Shown piece after piece: positions 21,018 through 34,000 of a DNA stretch of 64,000 nucleotides. The translations under genes and the position numbers were made by a program. The notes beneath the pieces are model-generated. The model had not been told where the DNA came from and did not search any database. It worked only from the letters and a program-made list of their open reading frames with translations. The stretch's first letter is position 1, and the number at the start of each line of letters is the position of its first letter. Source of the stretch: Hemileia vastatrix (taxonomy: Eukaryota > Basidiomycota > Pucciniomycetes > Pucciniales > Zaghouaniaceae); assembly GCA_030280995.1 (NCBI GenBank), contig JASXTE010000015.1, forward strand, positions 26,282,501-26,346,500, given 5' to 3'.

Positions 21018-22962
21018 CATTGGTACACATAATAATGGAAGGATTTCACAATTGGGTTGCTGTTATAATATAAAACTAATAGTTACAGTGGCAATTAATA
21101 ATTTTATAGTTCATAGGCAGAAATGAGATATTGGAAACAGTAGTAATGTAAAAAAAAATTAATCTGGCTGTTGTTGTATAATATATATAATATAATATCA
21201 TTAATATTAATATAATATATAAAATATATATAATATATAAAATATATATTGTTTAATATAAGGTATAATCTTTTAATTACATGGTATGAGGAGGGAATGT
21301 TCTGAAGAACATCCCTCCTTATATATTTCAAGGTGAAACCCTAATGTCAGTAGAGTTTCCACTGTCCAGTTGTGTTTAGATGGCCACCTGATGCAAATAT
21401 GCTTCACTCCGGGTAGATTGGGGCAGTTTTTCATCTTTTCCAAGAAAAAAAATTACGTACCCTTACCTTTCCAAAAAAAAACCCTGGGTAACTCCTGGAA
21501 AATACACATAGTAATATTTTAGAAAATAAAAATCAAGGGTTAACCAAAGGAAAAAAATTAGTAAGAAAAACAAACTAGAAATAAAAGAAAAAAATATTTA
21601 CCTACTAAAAAAGAAGGGAGAGCCAAAGGAAAAGGAAATAGTACAAAAAACAAATTAAATCTAGTAAAAAAAGGGAGAGCCCAAGGCAAAACAAATTACA
21701 GAGAAAAGAAAAAAATTATTTACCTACCCAAAAAAAGGAGAGCCAAAGAAAAAGGAAATAAAAAGAAAAAGAAAAACAAATTAAAATTAAGAGAAAAAAA
21801 GATTTACTTACTAAAAAAATAGGAGAGCCAAATGAAAAGGAAATAGTAAACCAATGGAGAAATTATTAGAAAGAAAATTTTAATTTGTTTTTGTTACTAT
21901 TTCCCTTGCCTTTGGCTCTCCTATTTTTTTAGTTAGTAAATTTTTTTTCTCTTATATCTAATTTGTTTTTGTTAATATTTCCTTTTCCTTTAGCTCTCTT
22001 TTGGCTCTCCTATTTATTTAGTAAGTAAATCTTTTTTCCTGTTGTTTTTATTTTTTTTTCTTCTTATTTCCTTTTCCTTTGGCTCTCCTTTTTTTTAGGT
22101 AGGTAAATATTTTTTTTCTTAATTTTATTTTGTCCTTGGGCTCTCCCTTTTTTTACTAGATTTAATTTGTTGTTCTTACTATTTCCTTTTCCTTTGGCTC
22201 TCCCTTCTTTTTTAGTAGGTAAATATTTTTGTCTTTTATTTTTAATTTGTTTTTCTTACTTATTTTTTTTCTTTGGCTAACCCTTTATTTTTAGTTTCTA
22301 AATTATTACTATCTGTATTTTCCAGGAGATACCTGGAGTTTTTTTGGGCAAGGTAAGTGTAAGTGATTTTTTTTCTCAGAAAAGATGAAAAACTGCCCCA
22401 ATATACCAGGATTAAGGCAGATTTGCATCAGGTGGCCCCTCTAAACACAACTGGACAGTGGAAAATCCACTGGCCTTAGCCAGTTGCCTTGCAATATATA
22501 AGGAGGGTTGTTCTTCAGAACATTCCCTCCTCATACCATGTAATTAAAATATTATATCTTATATTATATATAGTATATTAATATTAATTATATTAGGGGG
22601 TATCAAAGTTAGAAATCTTCCATTTCAAAATTCCTCTTTTTTCCACCAAATCAACCATGATTATTTTTTTAAATGTACCATATTGTACCCCAAGAACACC
22701 TTTTAGCTGAGAATTAGTGTCAAGGTTGTGTCTTTCTACTTGTGTTGTGAAATACATTTTAAATAATTATAAATTTCTAACTTTTATACTCCCTATTATA
22801 TTATATAATATATATAAAAACAGCGAAATTCTAAATTTTTTACATTACTATTGTTGCCAATGTCTCATTTTTACCTATGAATTATAAAATTATTATTTGC
22901 TACTGTAACTATTAGTTTAATATCATAACAACAAAACAATTGCAAAATCCTTACATTATTAT
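21018..22962. mobile_element. Large foldback (inverted-repeat) element
   Basis: Left arm about 21018-21870 is the imperfect reverse complement of about 21885-22962. Landmarks: CATGGTATGAGGAGGGAATG (about 21281) against CATTCCCTCCTCATACCATG (about 22523), and TTGGGGCAGTTTTTCATC against GATGAAAAACTGCCCCAA. The inner arms are tandem AG-rich blocks containing GGGAGAGCCAAAGG-type cores. The right arm is longer because a 198-bp MITE sits inside it. No coding region; probably a non-autonomous DNA transposon. Confidence 0.8.
22596..22793. mobile_element. MITE with GGGGGTATCAA termini
   Basis: Starts GGGGGTATCAAAGTTAGAAA and ends in an imperfect inverse (TTTCTAACTTTTATACTCCC). Flanked by TATTA on both sides (22591-22595, 22794-22798). 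Near-identical interior to the MITE at 52452-52648. Confidence 0.75.
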
Positions 22963-23576
22963 TTGTAACAATGTCCCATTTCTACCTATGAACTATCAAA
23001 TTATTAATTGCCATATCTCTTTTTTAAATAAATTGCATGATAATAGACCCTCAACAAAAAATTTTAAGGTAAGCATTAATTTTATTTATTTTTGTTAATT
23101 GGAAAGCAGTTTTAACTAATTTTATTAAACATTCTTTTATATTTAAATAGTAAAACATTTTTTTTGGGTTTTATCTAATTTTAAATATGTATTACAAACC
23201 TAATAGGGGGTATCAATGTTTAGGGATCCGCAATTAGGGATCAGGAATTTTTCCCGGGATCAGACATTATTAATTGCGGAAGATTCTTATCCACTAGCCC
23301 TGGGGCTAGTGGATAAGAAATACACAATAATGCATTATCCCCCCTCTTATACCCCAATTTTTATTCTTAATTCCTGATCCCAAACTCATCACATCCATGA
23401 TGGATTTTTAAGAAAGTCACATGACCTATAATTGCTTATGCCATCCTTAAGTCTCTTCTCACTCTATGCTACTTAGTTTTGGTTGCAAACACTTAAGTTT
23501 TTTTTCTATCTACACACCCCAACTGCACATTTGGCGGTGAATTCCCACTCATCACCTAAACCTTCTACCAACAACA

Positions 23577-23800
23577 ATGAAGCACCTCTCTACTAGGAAG
23601 CAACTTCACACAGCTATGAATGATATCAATTAAGTTTTAGCTGCTGACTCTGACTCTGACTCTGGTTTGGAAGACACTTTAGCTTATATGTCTTTTAAAT
23701 GATCTTTATGAAGAAGAGGATCCCAGACCTGCACCAGCTCTCCCCTCCCTTGAATCACAAAACATTCTTTCCACCAGTATACACTCTGTCATTATGCCAA
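23577..23800 (+). pseudogene. Acidic N-terminal coding remnant inside T1 (possible transposase start)
   Basis: From an ATG at 23577 the frame reads KQLHTAMNDIN, a stop, then an acidic Asp-Ser repeat and LEDTLAYMSF, then more stops. In the next frame DLYEEEDPRPAPALPSLE follows. This looks like one decayed exon with nonsense and a frameshift. No catalytic transposase domain is visible downstream, so the function is a guess from its place in T1. Confidence 0.35.
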
Positions 23801-26373
23801 CCACCCTCCAACAATTTGAAACACAACCGTATTAATTTTTTTTTCATTTACTTCAAATGTTCAACTTCTGTGTTTTATTCAATTGGTTTGGTGTTTTTGT
23901 CTTTTGCATATTCATTTTTATTTTGGATTTATGCTGAATGTCTCTTTTTTGGATGTCTCATTTGTTTTCAATCACCAGCTCAACATGAAATCACATATTT
24001 TCTGCAATTGCATAATTTTTCACAGTTTCTTTTTTTCATTCATCCCTCATATCATTTTCCTCTTCTCCTCCAACATCCCTCAAACAATTTGGTTTCATTT
24101 ATTTTCTGATCTCATCTCTCCAGGTAAGTCATTTTATTCTTTTTTTTGTGATTTTTTGATTGCTAATTATATTTTTTTTTGTTCTTTTTCTGTTTTTTTT
24201 ATTTTTTGTATCTAAAATTTTTTGTAAATGGTTATTTTTGATTTCAATGGTAAAATTAACCCTTTTTTTCTCTCCCTCTTTACTTTCTTTTTTTGCTCCA
24301 TCACCCTACTCTTCATCCCTCCTTGGCATGGTCATTATCCCCCCTTTCCCCTATTTCACTTTTTTTTCTCTCCATGTCATTAAAACACATACATTGCACA
24401 TTCTTTATGCATTTCACTTACTCCATATTCAATTTCTCCCAAATTCCAACATCAATCTTTCTCACTCTATTTTTCCTACTTTTCAATCAAGGTAAGTTCA
24501 ATCTCCTTTTTTTCATGCCTAAATGATATCTCATTCCTTCTATGAAGATTTCATACTTAAATATATGTATAACTCTTATCTGGATAACAGTGAACTCATA
24601 AAACTCCTCTTGTTCTCATCTCCATTACCACTTTTCAAGTTTTTGTAAAATTTTGAAAATCAGACTCGGAATTAGGGTTAAGTTTATTCAAATCTAATGT
24701 CCTTTTAAATAAAGATTCTTCTAAAGGCTACCTTTCATTTCCCACAAACAGATTTGAATTTGGTTCACTGGTTGATGAGATATTGACTGTTAAAGTTGAG
24801 CCTTTTTTTCCCAATTTGACTTTTTTCTCTTTAATTTTTTTATGCAACAAATTAGGGTTATTTTTATTTAAATCACATCACATGTCCTGTAATTAAGATT
24901 CTACTGAAGCCTATCTTTCATTTCCAATAAGCGGATTTTAATTTGGTTCATTGGTTGCTGAGATATTGACCTTTAAAGTTGAGCCTTTTTTTCCAAATAT
25001 CACATAATTTATTTCATGTTTTTATATTGCATAATTAGAGAATAAGGCTTCTGAAACTCTTATCTGATGATTATCTAGGCTTATATCTCCATCTTGTTGG
25101 AATTTTCATCATCAATTTTCAAATTTTTGTGCAATTTTGAAAATCAGAGTCAATATTAGGGTTAGGTTTATTCAAATCTTACATTCTTTTAGTTGAAGAT
25201 TCTTCTGAAGCCTATCTTTCATTTCCCATAAATGGATTTGAATTTGGTTTGGTGGTTGCTGAGATATTTACCTTTGAAGTTGAGCCTTTTTTCTAAATTT
25301 CATTTAATTTATTTCATGTTAAGACCAGGATTTGTTAAAGGCTATTCTCTTGGTATGTCTGATAATATATGTTTCATTCTTAAAATCACATCACTCATTT
25401 TATTTCCATAGGAATCTATTCTTTACTTAAAAAAAAGTTTCTCAATTTCATCATCAAATGACCAAAGCTCCACCTGGCTTGGAATCTTGTCAAGAGTTCA
25501 CACATTTCATATGCTCTTTTCAATTCAGTCAAAACTTTATCCACCAAATAAACAAGGTAAAAAAAGAAGTTAAGTTTAACAGATATAAAAAAACTTTATG
25601 TAGATCAAAAAAGTATGGGGATTAGTAGAGTCATTAAATATTTTTTAATTTTTTCATAAATTTTTTATAAATAACTCTTATATTTCAAATTCCTAAAATA
25701 AGTAATGGGCCAACGACCCTGTGTTGTATAAATGGTAATCATGATAACATTAAATTTTTTCATGGGGTTCATCTTGCCTATACCTGTGGAAAGTCCCAAA
25801 CTTAGTTTCTAGACTTGGTCCACATTTTTTTGGGATGAATCGTCATTACTTTAAAACTAGGGATACTGATATATATTAGTTGTTTATATATTAATTTATG
25901 TAATTATATTAAATTTTGGTTATTTTCACCCCTTACCTTAATTAAATGCAGGGGAGGGTATTGCCAAATTTTCAAATCTGACATGTGAAATTGATGACTT
26001 AGAAAATTTTTTAGAGTTTTGTTGACTTAGCTGTATTTAGAAAAGTAAATTTAATGATTTGAATGTAAAGAAGAAAAAATGAATGAGTTTTTCAAATTTT
26101 TGCAAAAAAAAATCATCTATAATCAAGACCTCTAAAAATTCAGCACATACGAAATTATCACCAAAAAGAAATAAAACAAAATTAATTTAACCAAACAAAC
26201 AAATAATCTAAAATGTTGCAATAAAATGTTTCAAATCTCAGTAAGGAGGGTGTTTCAAGGATTTATTATTAGCTTTAATGCATTCTATCAATAAAACTTT
26301 GTAAACAAAATAAAAAAAATAGTTATCAAACATATTCATTAAGTATTTAATTGCCCCAATAGACTTATTAGCT
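23801..26373. other. AT-rich region of T1 with a threefold direct repeat; no gene seen
   Basis: About 24640-25320 contains three diverged copies of a roughly 240-base unit, each with TATCTTTCATTTCC-like text followed by GATTTGAATTTGGTT and GAGATATTGAC and then GTTGAGCC. The rest (including 25330-26373) is T-rich and pyrimidine-rich with no supported gene. Open frames here are low-complexity Phe/Leu-rich artefacts. Confidence 0.5.
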
Positions 26374-27311
26374 TTAACACAATCTCTCAAGAAATCTTTT
26401 TTTTGAAACTTCTTCAAGTTGATATTTGAGTTTCATTTGATCCAATAGGAAATTGTACTCAAGAGCCTTCTCCCCTTTCTTTATATTGAATTTCTTCTCC
26501 TCCAAATCATGTGCCCTGTCATCCCTTTTTAAAGAAAGCTTGAATTTCTTCTCCTCCAAATAATGTGCCCTCTCATCCCTCTGTAAAGAAAGCTAAAATT
26601 TCTTCTCCTCCAAGTCTTGTGCCCTATACTTCCTTCGTAAAGAGAGTTCATATTGTTTCTTTTGAAAGTTGAGAGTATCTCTTGCAACTTCCACTTTACC
26701 TAGAGTGAAAAGGAATATTAACAAAAGAAATGAAAAGCTCAATTAATTATTAAGAGGTATGCTATCTCTTACCAGATTCACGTTTCGCCAGAAAATCATC
26801 AATGGAAGAAAATGGGTTTTGGGAAAAACTATCTCTGTTTTGCTTACTATGACTTTTGAAATTCAACGTAGTTGATGGTCTTTGCTTTTTTTGGGAGGTA
26901 AAATTTTCCTCTTCATCATTGATGCTAGCTTCAGACTCACTTGCTTGAGGATCCTGGGTTTGTTCATTAGCCTTTTTAGAAATAAAAAAATAAAACAACT
27001 AGACAATAAATTAAAGCTTACTGGAGTGGAATCACATTGTTTTATATCACCATAAGGATCTATTGGAAAGCTATCTAGATTTGTTGAATTCAGAACAGGG
27101 GATGCTTGAATGGAGGAAGAGGATGGGAAAATATTCCTTTTGACATCATGTTTGGAGATAGCATCTTCACCATCCAACATGTTGTCAGGATTAAAAACAG
27201 CTCACTCTCTAAAAATAGCATCCATCTCTTTAAAGTATGGACATAGAGATTCAAGTATATCATCTATGGATTTTATGCCCTTACTGATATCAATGTTGGT
27301 AATACCAAAAC

Positions 27312-28385
27312 TGTCAGGCTGAATTACTATTAAGTGCTCAGAAAGATTGTTGTCTAGAAGTAAATATGGTCCAGTATGAATATTAGTTGTCCATCAATCC
27401 AATTTAAAGTAAAATATAATATCAACTCAAATATTAGTAACCTTTATATTAATAATCTCACTAATATAAATATAAAAGGCACTTACAATTGACAGAACAA
27501 AAGAATAAAAATTATATTTAAAAGGCTAATGATTGTAATCAGATAAATTATATCATATATAATATAAGATTGTATTGTTTTTGTATAAAATGATTGAATT
27601 GAATGATGATTTTTATCCACCAAAATTCCCCTCTATATATACCCAAAAACCCTGGAGTACATTCTCCTGATTCCCAGACCCACTACACTGCTATCCCCAG
27701 CCATTACAGCACTTTGAGAGCACTCATCTCCCCATGGCATCCACTTCAAGCAGTTTCAAAGGCCCTATTACCAAGAAAATTTCCTCCTCACAAAAGATGA
27801 TACCAGTACACTTCATTATAACCCCAAAATAAGGAATAAACCCCAAATAAGAATGACTGGTTCCCAAATCACTGATTGTGCGTGACTAAAAGTAAAGGAA
27901 CCAATTAAAAACATCCAATTAAGGAACCAAATAAAAGCCTCATTAAAGGATAACTATAAAAATTAATAATGGAACCAATATAACTAATTTCCCACACAAA
28001 ATATACCATTCACATGCCCAACCATTGACCCAATATCCCAATGCAGAGACCAGAAGAGGTGTGGTAAGTCCAGGGGATGTTCCCATAGCATTGACAGGTG
28101 GATTACAGCGTGAATTATTGATCTTTTGGGTGAATATATGCATTTGAGGCGTAATTGAGACCTTCTGGGTGCATACCTTGAGGTAACTGATGCTGTCTGT
28201 GCATATAATAAGGTTTTATGATGTCATTACTTAACTAATATACTTATTAAGCATATCCCACTTAATTATTAAGTGATCCCATAAGGTGTAACCACCTATA
28301 AATTAAGTACTTAGTCAAAAATGACTAATTATTTTAATAACGCATATTAACATATGGGATTTATGCAGGCAGCATAATACCACTA
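27312..28385 (-). repeat. 3' LTR of M, distal part
   Basis: Matches 50346-51416 of the 5' LTR. Interrupted at CACTA (28381-28385) by element E and continued at 43233. Confidence 0.85.
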
Positions 28386-29193
28386 TGTCACCGGACAACC
28401 TACGCACAAGGTCGAGGGTGTTCCTGAAAGTTAGATGGAGGGAGGAGTTTAAAAACTTCTTCGGAGTATAGAGGAAATATTCGAAGAAGTGATTCAAAGA
28501 TTATTCAAAGGAAGAGCTGCTTCTTCAAGATATTTTTGATAAGAATCTCAATATAATTTTAAGGTAATATTAATATTCTTAGGATCTCACAAAGGGTTGT
28601 AAACTCAATAATCAAAGATTTAGGTTTTTAGAAATGATTACTGAGAAAATAAGGAAATGTACATTAATAATGATTTTACCTGAAGCTTTTACCACTATTA
28701 ACTATATATACATTTTATAATTTAATTCTAAAGAATGTCAAACCAAAATCCAATCCCTTTTATATCCATTACTCCTCCTTGCATTGACCTCATACCCATC
28801 CATCATTCCACACACCCCAGACCTCTGAAAACCACCTGTTACACCTGAACCCTCCTCACTAACATCCGTTAACCCTATGACCCTCCATTAAGCATCCCGT
28901 CCATGCTCACTACCCCTGTTAATAACCCACAGATACTTAATAAAACTTTTAGCAGAATATTGCATTGACCGTTGTGCTGTGCATTGCTTATTGAGGAAAA
29001 GACTAAACACACTATTGAGAGATTAACTAATTCAGATTTAAAGTTTATATTAGCGCGGTTGAAAAGTGAGTACACAAAGGAAAGTTGCAGTTGCTATGTA
29101 GAATCACTTTCTACGCTTCGAATATGGATTTAGACCTTTTTATTATTGATTTAATGAGCTTCTTTTGCCTCGAGTTTCACGTGGAACGTGACA
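28386..29193 (-). repeat. 3' LTR of E
   Basis: 808 bp, homologous to 42444-43232 and to the solo LTR at 52972-53778. Differs from the 5' LTR by scattered substitutions and a roughly 19-base indel near 28445. Confidence 0.88.
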
Positions 29194-29292
29194 GATGTCC
29201 GGGTATAAAACACGAGCTCTGTTGAGCGTGAGACACATTCTTCCCACACTATTTAATTTTTTCTCTCACTCCTTCTTCTATAAATTTTTATT

Positions 29293-30250
29293 ATGTCTAA
29301 CTGTCCTACTCCCACTCCCACGCCTCCACACCCCAAGGCTGATGGCAGTATTGTCACTCGCCAATATACCCACGCTTGCATGGCTTGTGAATAGATGTAA
29401 TACTTCTGCATCAAAAGCACAGCCACATGAGGACTTCTCCAGAAATGCAAGTTTTGTTGCTGGAGATGGGTGATGTGTGATGCCCTTATGAAAAATGAGG
29501 ATATTGAGAGAAGGTTTACTGGGAGTAAATATTGGGTGATCCCAAAGACCAAAGAGGTGGTCAAAGACATTTGGGATGTATCCGTCGGGGATGATCAATT
29601 GGTGGAATAAGTGGTGGAAGAGGTCGAGAATACTGTGGTGACTTGGGTAGCACAGGCCACAGGTAAAAAATGAGGGGTGGAAGAAGAGGATGAGGATGAG
29701 GCTCCTGTCTCAAACCAGAATTCGAAAAAATGGCGGATGATCATCAAGGATGATGATGAAGAGGGGAAGGGAGTGACAATAGAGGTCACTCCGAGGCTGT
29801 TTTTAGAACCCGATCCTGTTTTTGAGGTGAGTTTACCCTTTCTTGTTTCAATTTTTTTGAGTTTAGACTGATGACTATATGTTATAAATTTTAGAATTCA
29901 TATGTCATCGCAGAAGGTCTGATTTTGGAAGCTGCTCCATTGCTGTCAGTTGAGGCCAATCAACCGGCGGTTTTTTTGAGGGAGGAGACTGAGGAAACCC
30001 TTGACCAGGTGTGGTCAAAGAAACCTCGGCAGGGTCGACGAGTTCAATTAATAGAAAGTTTAAGTGACAAGATTGACAAGATTGTCGATGCTGCCTCCTT
30101 CAATGTGGCAGAAGAGTGACTTGAAATTGGAGAGGTGGTACCAGTAGGAGAGGAGGAGGTATTTGAAAAATGCAGAAAGGAAATAAGGGTGGTGTTGGAG
30201 AAAATGAAGAAATTGGTTCGGGAGAAAATGCAGGAGAAGATTTGAAATGG
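29293..30250 (+). pseudogene. Antisense cysteine-rich gene remnant at the 3' end of E
   Basis: Lies on the plus strand, opposite to E's gag-pol, between the pol end and the 3' LTR. Upstream is TATAAAACACGAG at 29205 and a pyrimidine-rich leader; ATG at 29293. The frame reads a Pro-rich start, THACMACE, a stop, then Cys residues spaced as CKFCCWRWVMC and an acidic tail (KNEDIERRFTGSKYWV). It passes further stops, then a possible intron 29828-29894 (GTGAGT...TTTTAG) and SLSDKIDKIVDAASFNVAEE. The CxxC pattern resembles the genes at 3931-6706. It is clearly broken. It could be an accessory gene carried by E or an older gene captured in it. Confidence 0.5.
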
Positions 30251-31072
30251 GTAGAGAAGAAAAAAAAAGAAAAAAAAATAGAAAGCAAATGTAATTTGTG
30301 TATTTATTTATTTTATTGATTTTGTTGTTTTAATTGAAATTTTATTATATATTTTATAAGATTTTGAAAGGGAAAAGAAAAAAATAAAATAAAGAGAGAA
30401 AAAAAATATTTGAATAAAATTTTGTTTTAAATTTTGAAAGAAAAAAAGAAAGAATATTTAACTGAGGAAGTTTTAGTTTAAGTTTTGAAAAGAAAAATAG
30501 TTGATTGAAAGTTTGGGTTTTTATTTTTTAAATGAAAATTTAATGAGAAAAAGAAAAATGGTTATTCATGAAAATTTATTCAAGGTTATTTTTGAAGTAT
30601 TGAGGAATTTTCATTATTTGAAATGAAAGGAAAAAAATAGTTTTGAAAAAAAATTTGAAAGAAAAGAGTAATTTGTTTGAAGAATTTTAAAAGAGAGATT
30701 TAAAGGTTGAAGTGAAGTTTGAGAAAGGTTTTCGTATTGAGTTAGTGAAAAATTTTGATAGTTTGAAGAAAAAGAAATAAGGGGAAAAAATGTATTTTGA
30801 GAAAAGAAAGAAAATTAAAGGAATTATTGATTTTTAAGATTTTATTTTGATGAATTTTTAAGACTTTGTTTGTTTGTTTTTTTTCCAATTTTAATTTTAT
30901 TTTATTTTATTTTATTTTATTTATTTTTTTAAAAGAAGGTTGAAAAAAACTTTTTGAAAAGAAGAAGAAAAAAAGAAAACAGAGTAAGGATTTTTAGAAG
31001 AGAAGAAGTTTTAGAATTTTAAGAAAAGAAAAGAAAAGAGAAGAAATGAAAAAAGAAAAAGAAAATAGAGTT
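30251..31072. other. Purine-biased low-complexity stretch of E
   Basis: Plus strand is dominated by A and G with TTTTGAAAGAAAA-like repeats, plus a TTTTA tandem run near 30893-30925. No gene supported. Confidence 0.6.
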
Positions 31073-34000
31073 TTAAGGTTTTGGTTTTGAAGGATATTTA
31101 AGATGAAAATATTTTAGGAGTTCAGGGGTGCTATAAACATTGATGGCTGGTTCCCAGGATGTTTTGTCTGAGTCATTGAGGAAGCCTTCCCATTCCACGA
31201 GGTATTGAAGTTTCCCCTTGCACATTCTTGAATCAAGGATATGGCTTACTTCCCACTCTAGAGGGTCTTCTACTTCAACCGGTTCCGGAGGAGGTTGGTT
31301 CCTGCCTGGGTATGTTTCTCGAGCCAGTTCCAGGAGAGATACGTGGAAAACAGGGTGAATAGCCTGCCATTTAGGAGGTAGCTTGAGTCAAAATGTAGTT
31401 TTAGAGACTACAGAGTTGATTTCAAATGGTCCCAAGCGCTTTTCGGCCAGTTTCTTAGATGGTCCAGTTGTTCAAATGTTTTGTGCATTGTTCCATACTT
31501 TGTTGCCTGGTTTAAAGGAAGGAGCAGATTGTTGATGTTTGTCGGCCTGTTTTTGTACCTTTGAATTGCTGATTCCAAGTTTGATTTAAGTTCTTTTTGG
31601 AGTCGTGATATGGTTCAAAGATAATGTTCTGCAGGATGACTGGTTCCTACATGAATTGAGTTGAATCGAGGATGTCTTCCATAAACAGTTTCGAAAGGAG
31701 ATTGTCGTGTTGAAGAAACAGTCAAGTTATTATAAGCAAATTTTGCCAATGGTAACCATGTAGTCCAATCGTCTGTTGATAAATGACATACCTTTGGAGG
31801 TATTGCTCAAGGATTTGATTGACCCTTTCCGTTTGCCCATTGGTTTCAGGATGATAGGCCGTGGAGAGATTCCTTGTGATATTGAGATTATGACACAATT
31901 GAGTCCAGAATGTGGATACAAACAATGAGCCTCTATCTGAAATAATATAATTAGGTAAGCCATGTTTGAAAAATAGGTATTCTAGAAAAAAATTTGACAA
32001 ATCTTCTTCTGTGGCAGTAGTAGTGGTTTTTATGAAAATAGACATTTTTGAAAATCTATCTACTATTACCAATATAGCATCAAAATTATTAGGGAGAGGA
32101 AGTTGAGAAATAAAATCCATCGATAAAGATTCCCAAGGTTTAGAGGGAATAGGAAGTGGTTGAAGCAACCCATGCTTCCAGTGACGGGGAGCCTTATTCC
32201 TATTACATTTGTAACAAGATCTTATATAGGCCTTGATTTCTCTGGTCATTCCTGGTCAGATGAAATCCCTTGCTGTTAACTGGTAGGTTTTATCAACACC
32301 AAAATGACCAGCTAATGGAGAAACATGTCGACTATTGAAAATCCATAATTTTATTTCATTGCTGTTGGGTATGACTACTCTACCTTCAAAAACCTATAGA
32401 CCTGATTCAATAATAAATCTTTTGGCCCCTTGCTTTGAGAGTATTTTGTCTTTTAACCCTAAACAGTAATTGTCCTTTGACTGAGCTTCGACGATGTTGG
32501 ATAGCGGATTTTGAAAAGATTGAATTGCCATTGAATTAAGTTGATGAGTTGTTAACATTGATTTGTTGAAGATTGATTTCACATTTTCTGGGTTCTTGTC
32601 AGCAAATGTGTCCCCCCGCTGTGGGTAAACGTCGTCCTGACGTGACAGGATATCTGGGACAATACAGCTCTTACCTGGGAGATAGGAAATAGAAAAAGGA
32701 AATTCAGACAGAAATTCAGCCCACCTGGCCTGACGCCTGGTTAACACTTTGGAAGACATAAAGTATTTCAAAGCATTATGGTCAGTCAGGATTTGAAAAG
32801 GACTATCTAGGCTGAGAAGAAAAGAGCGCCATTTTTTAAGACAATGAATGATAGCTAAAAGCTCTTTGTCATGAATTTCATAATTTAATTCTGCTGCAAT
32901 GAGTTTGCCTGACTCAAAAGAAACAGGATGAAACAACTTTATTTCAGGATTGAATTGAGAGATGACCCCTGTGATAGCATAATTGCTAGCGTCTGTCTCA
33001 ACTATTGTTGAAGCAGAAGGATCAAAATGACAAAGAATTGGAGCTGTGGTGAACGCAGTCTTCAATGCTTTGAATTCCTTTTGTGCTGTGGAAGTAAAAA
33101 CAAAAGGAATATCTTTTCTAAGAAGAGAAGTAAGATTGGAAATATTTTTAGAGTAATCTTTAATAAATCCTCTACTGAAATTGGCAAAACACAAAAAGCC
33201 TTGGAGGGATTTAACAGTTTTGGGCTCAGGCCATTCCAGGACTTTTTGGACCTTTTTTGTCGTTGTAGACAATCCTATAGTACTAGCTATAGGCCTTGAC
33301 CAAGGGAGTTGGAGAAAAACCAGAGAGAAAATCCCCTGTCCCTTTAGAAAAATAGAGTGAGATTTACTTGCTAAAGTAAGTTGGTTCCTGTTTTGCTAAA
33401 GACCCCTTTTCAACACACTTGACTGCTTGATGAGCCAAGAAAGTAGTCCCCAGATAGACTACCAGACCAAAGAACTGAAATGTAGAACAAGTCCACACCA
33501 GAGACAGCAAAGATACTTGATGTAGGCTTCAAATCCACACCAGAGACAGCAATAATACTTGCTATAGCTTGCAAGACTATAACAGAGAAAACAGTTGCTA
33601 AAGTTAAGTTAAATGAAGAACTCACTTGCAACAAAAACAGCCAATTGTGGCCAGAAAACAGTGAAAACTGAGTGAGGAACAATGATATCACCTCCGGATG
33701 GTTGTATAATGATTAAGGTTGCCCCAAACTGTCTTATTCACTATGTACACACAGACCACTAACTAAGAGCCCATGTGCACCCACCAATCTGGCACCTGTA
33801 CCTGCCAGATTGCATAAAAAACCCTCCTGGAGCGCTCCCCAACCTCCTAAAACAGAGGCGGGCGGGCCGCCCGAAGTCGGAGATGCCGCCTGAAGCGGCC
33901 CAGCCTCCCTGAAGCCAGGAAACCAATAAAAACCACTAATCTACTTAGAAAAATTAGCTACAACTACTAAAACCTTTAAAACACGGAATTTCACTATAAC

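Noticed and set aside
23699..24526. Series of Phe/Leu-rich open frames on the plus strand
   Set aside because: T-rich low-complexity DNA; no family motif and no consistent frame.
28386..29193. Independent solo LTR
   Set aside because: Flank on the left is CACTA but on the right is GATGT; the matching CACTA lies at 43233, so this is one LTR of a full element E.
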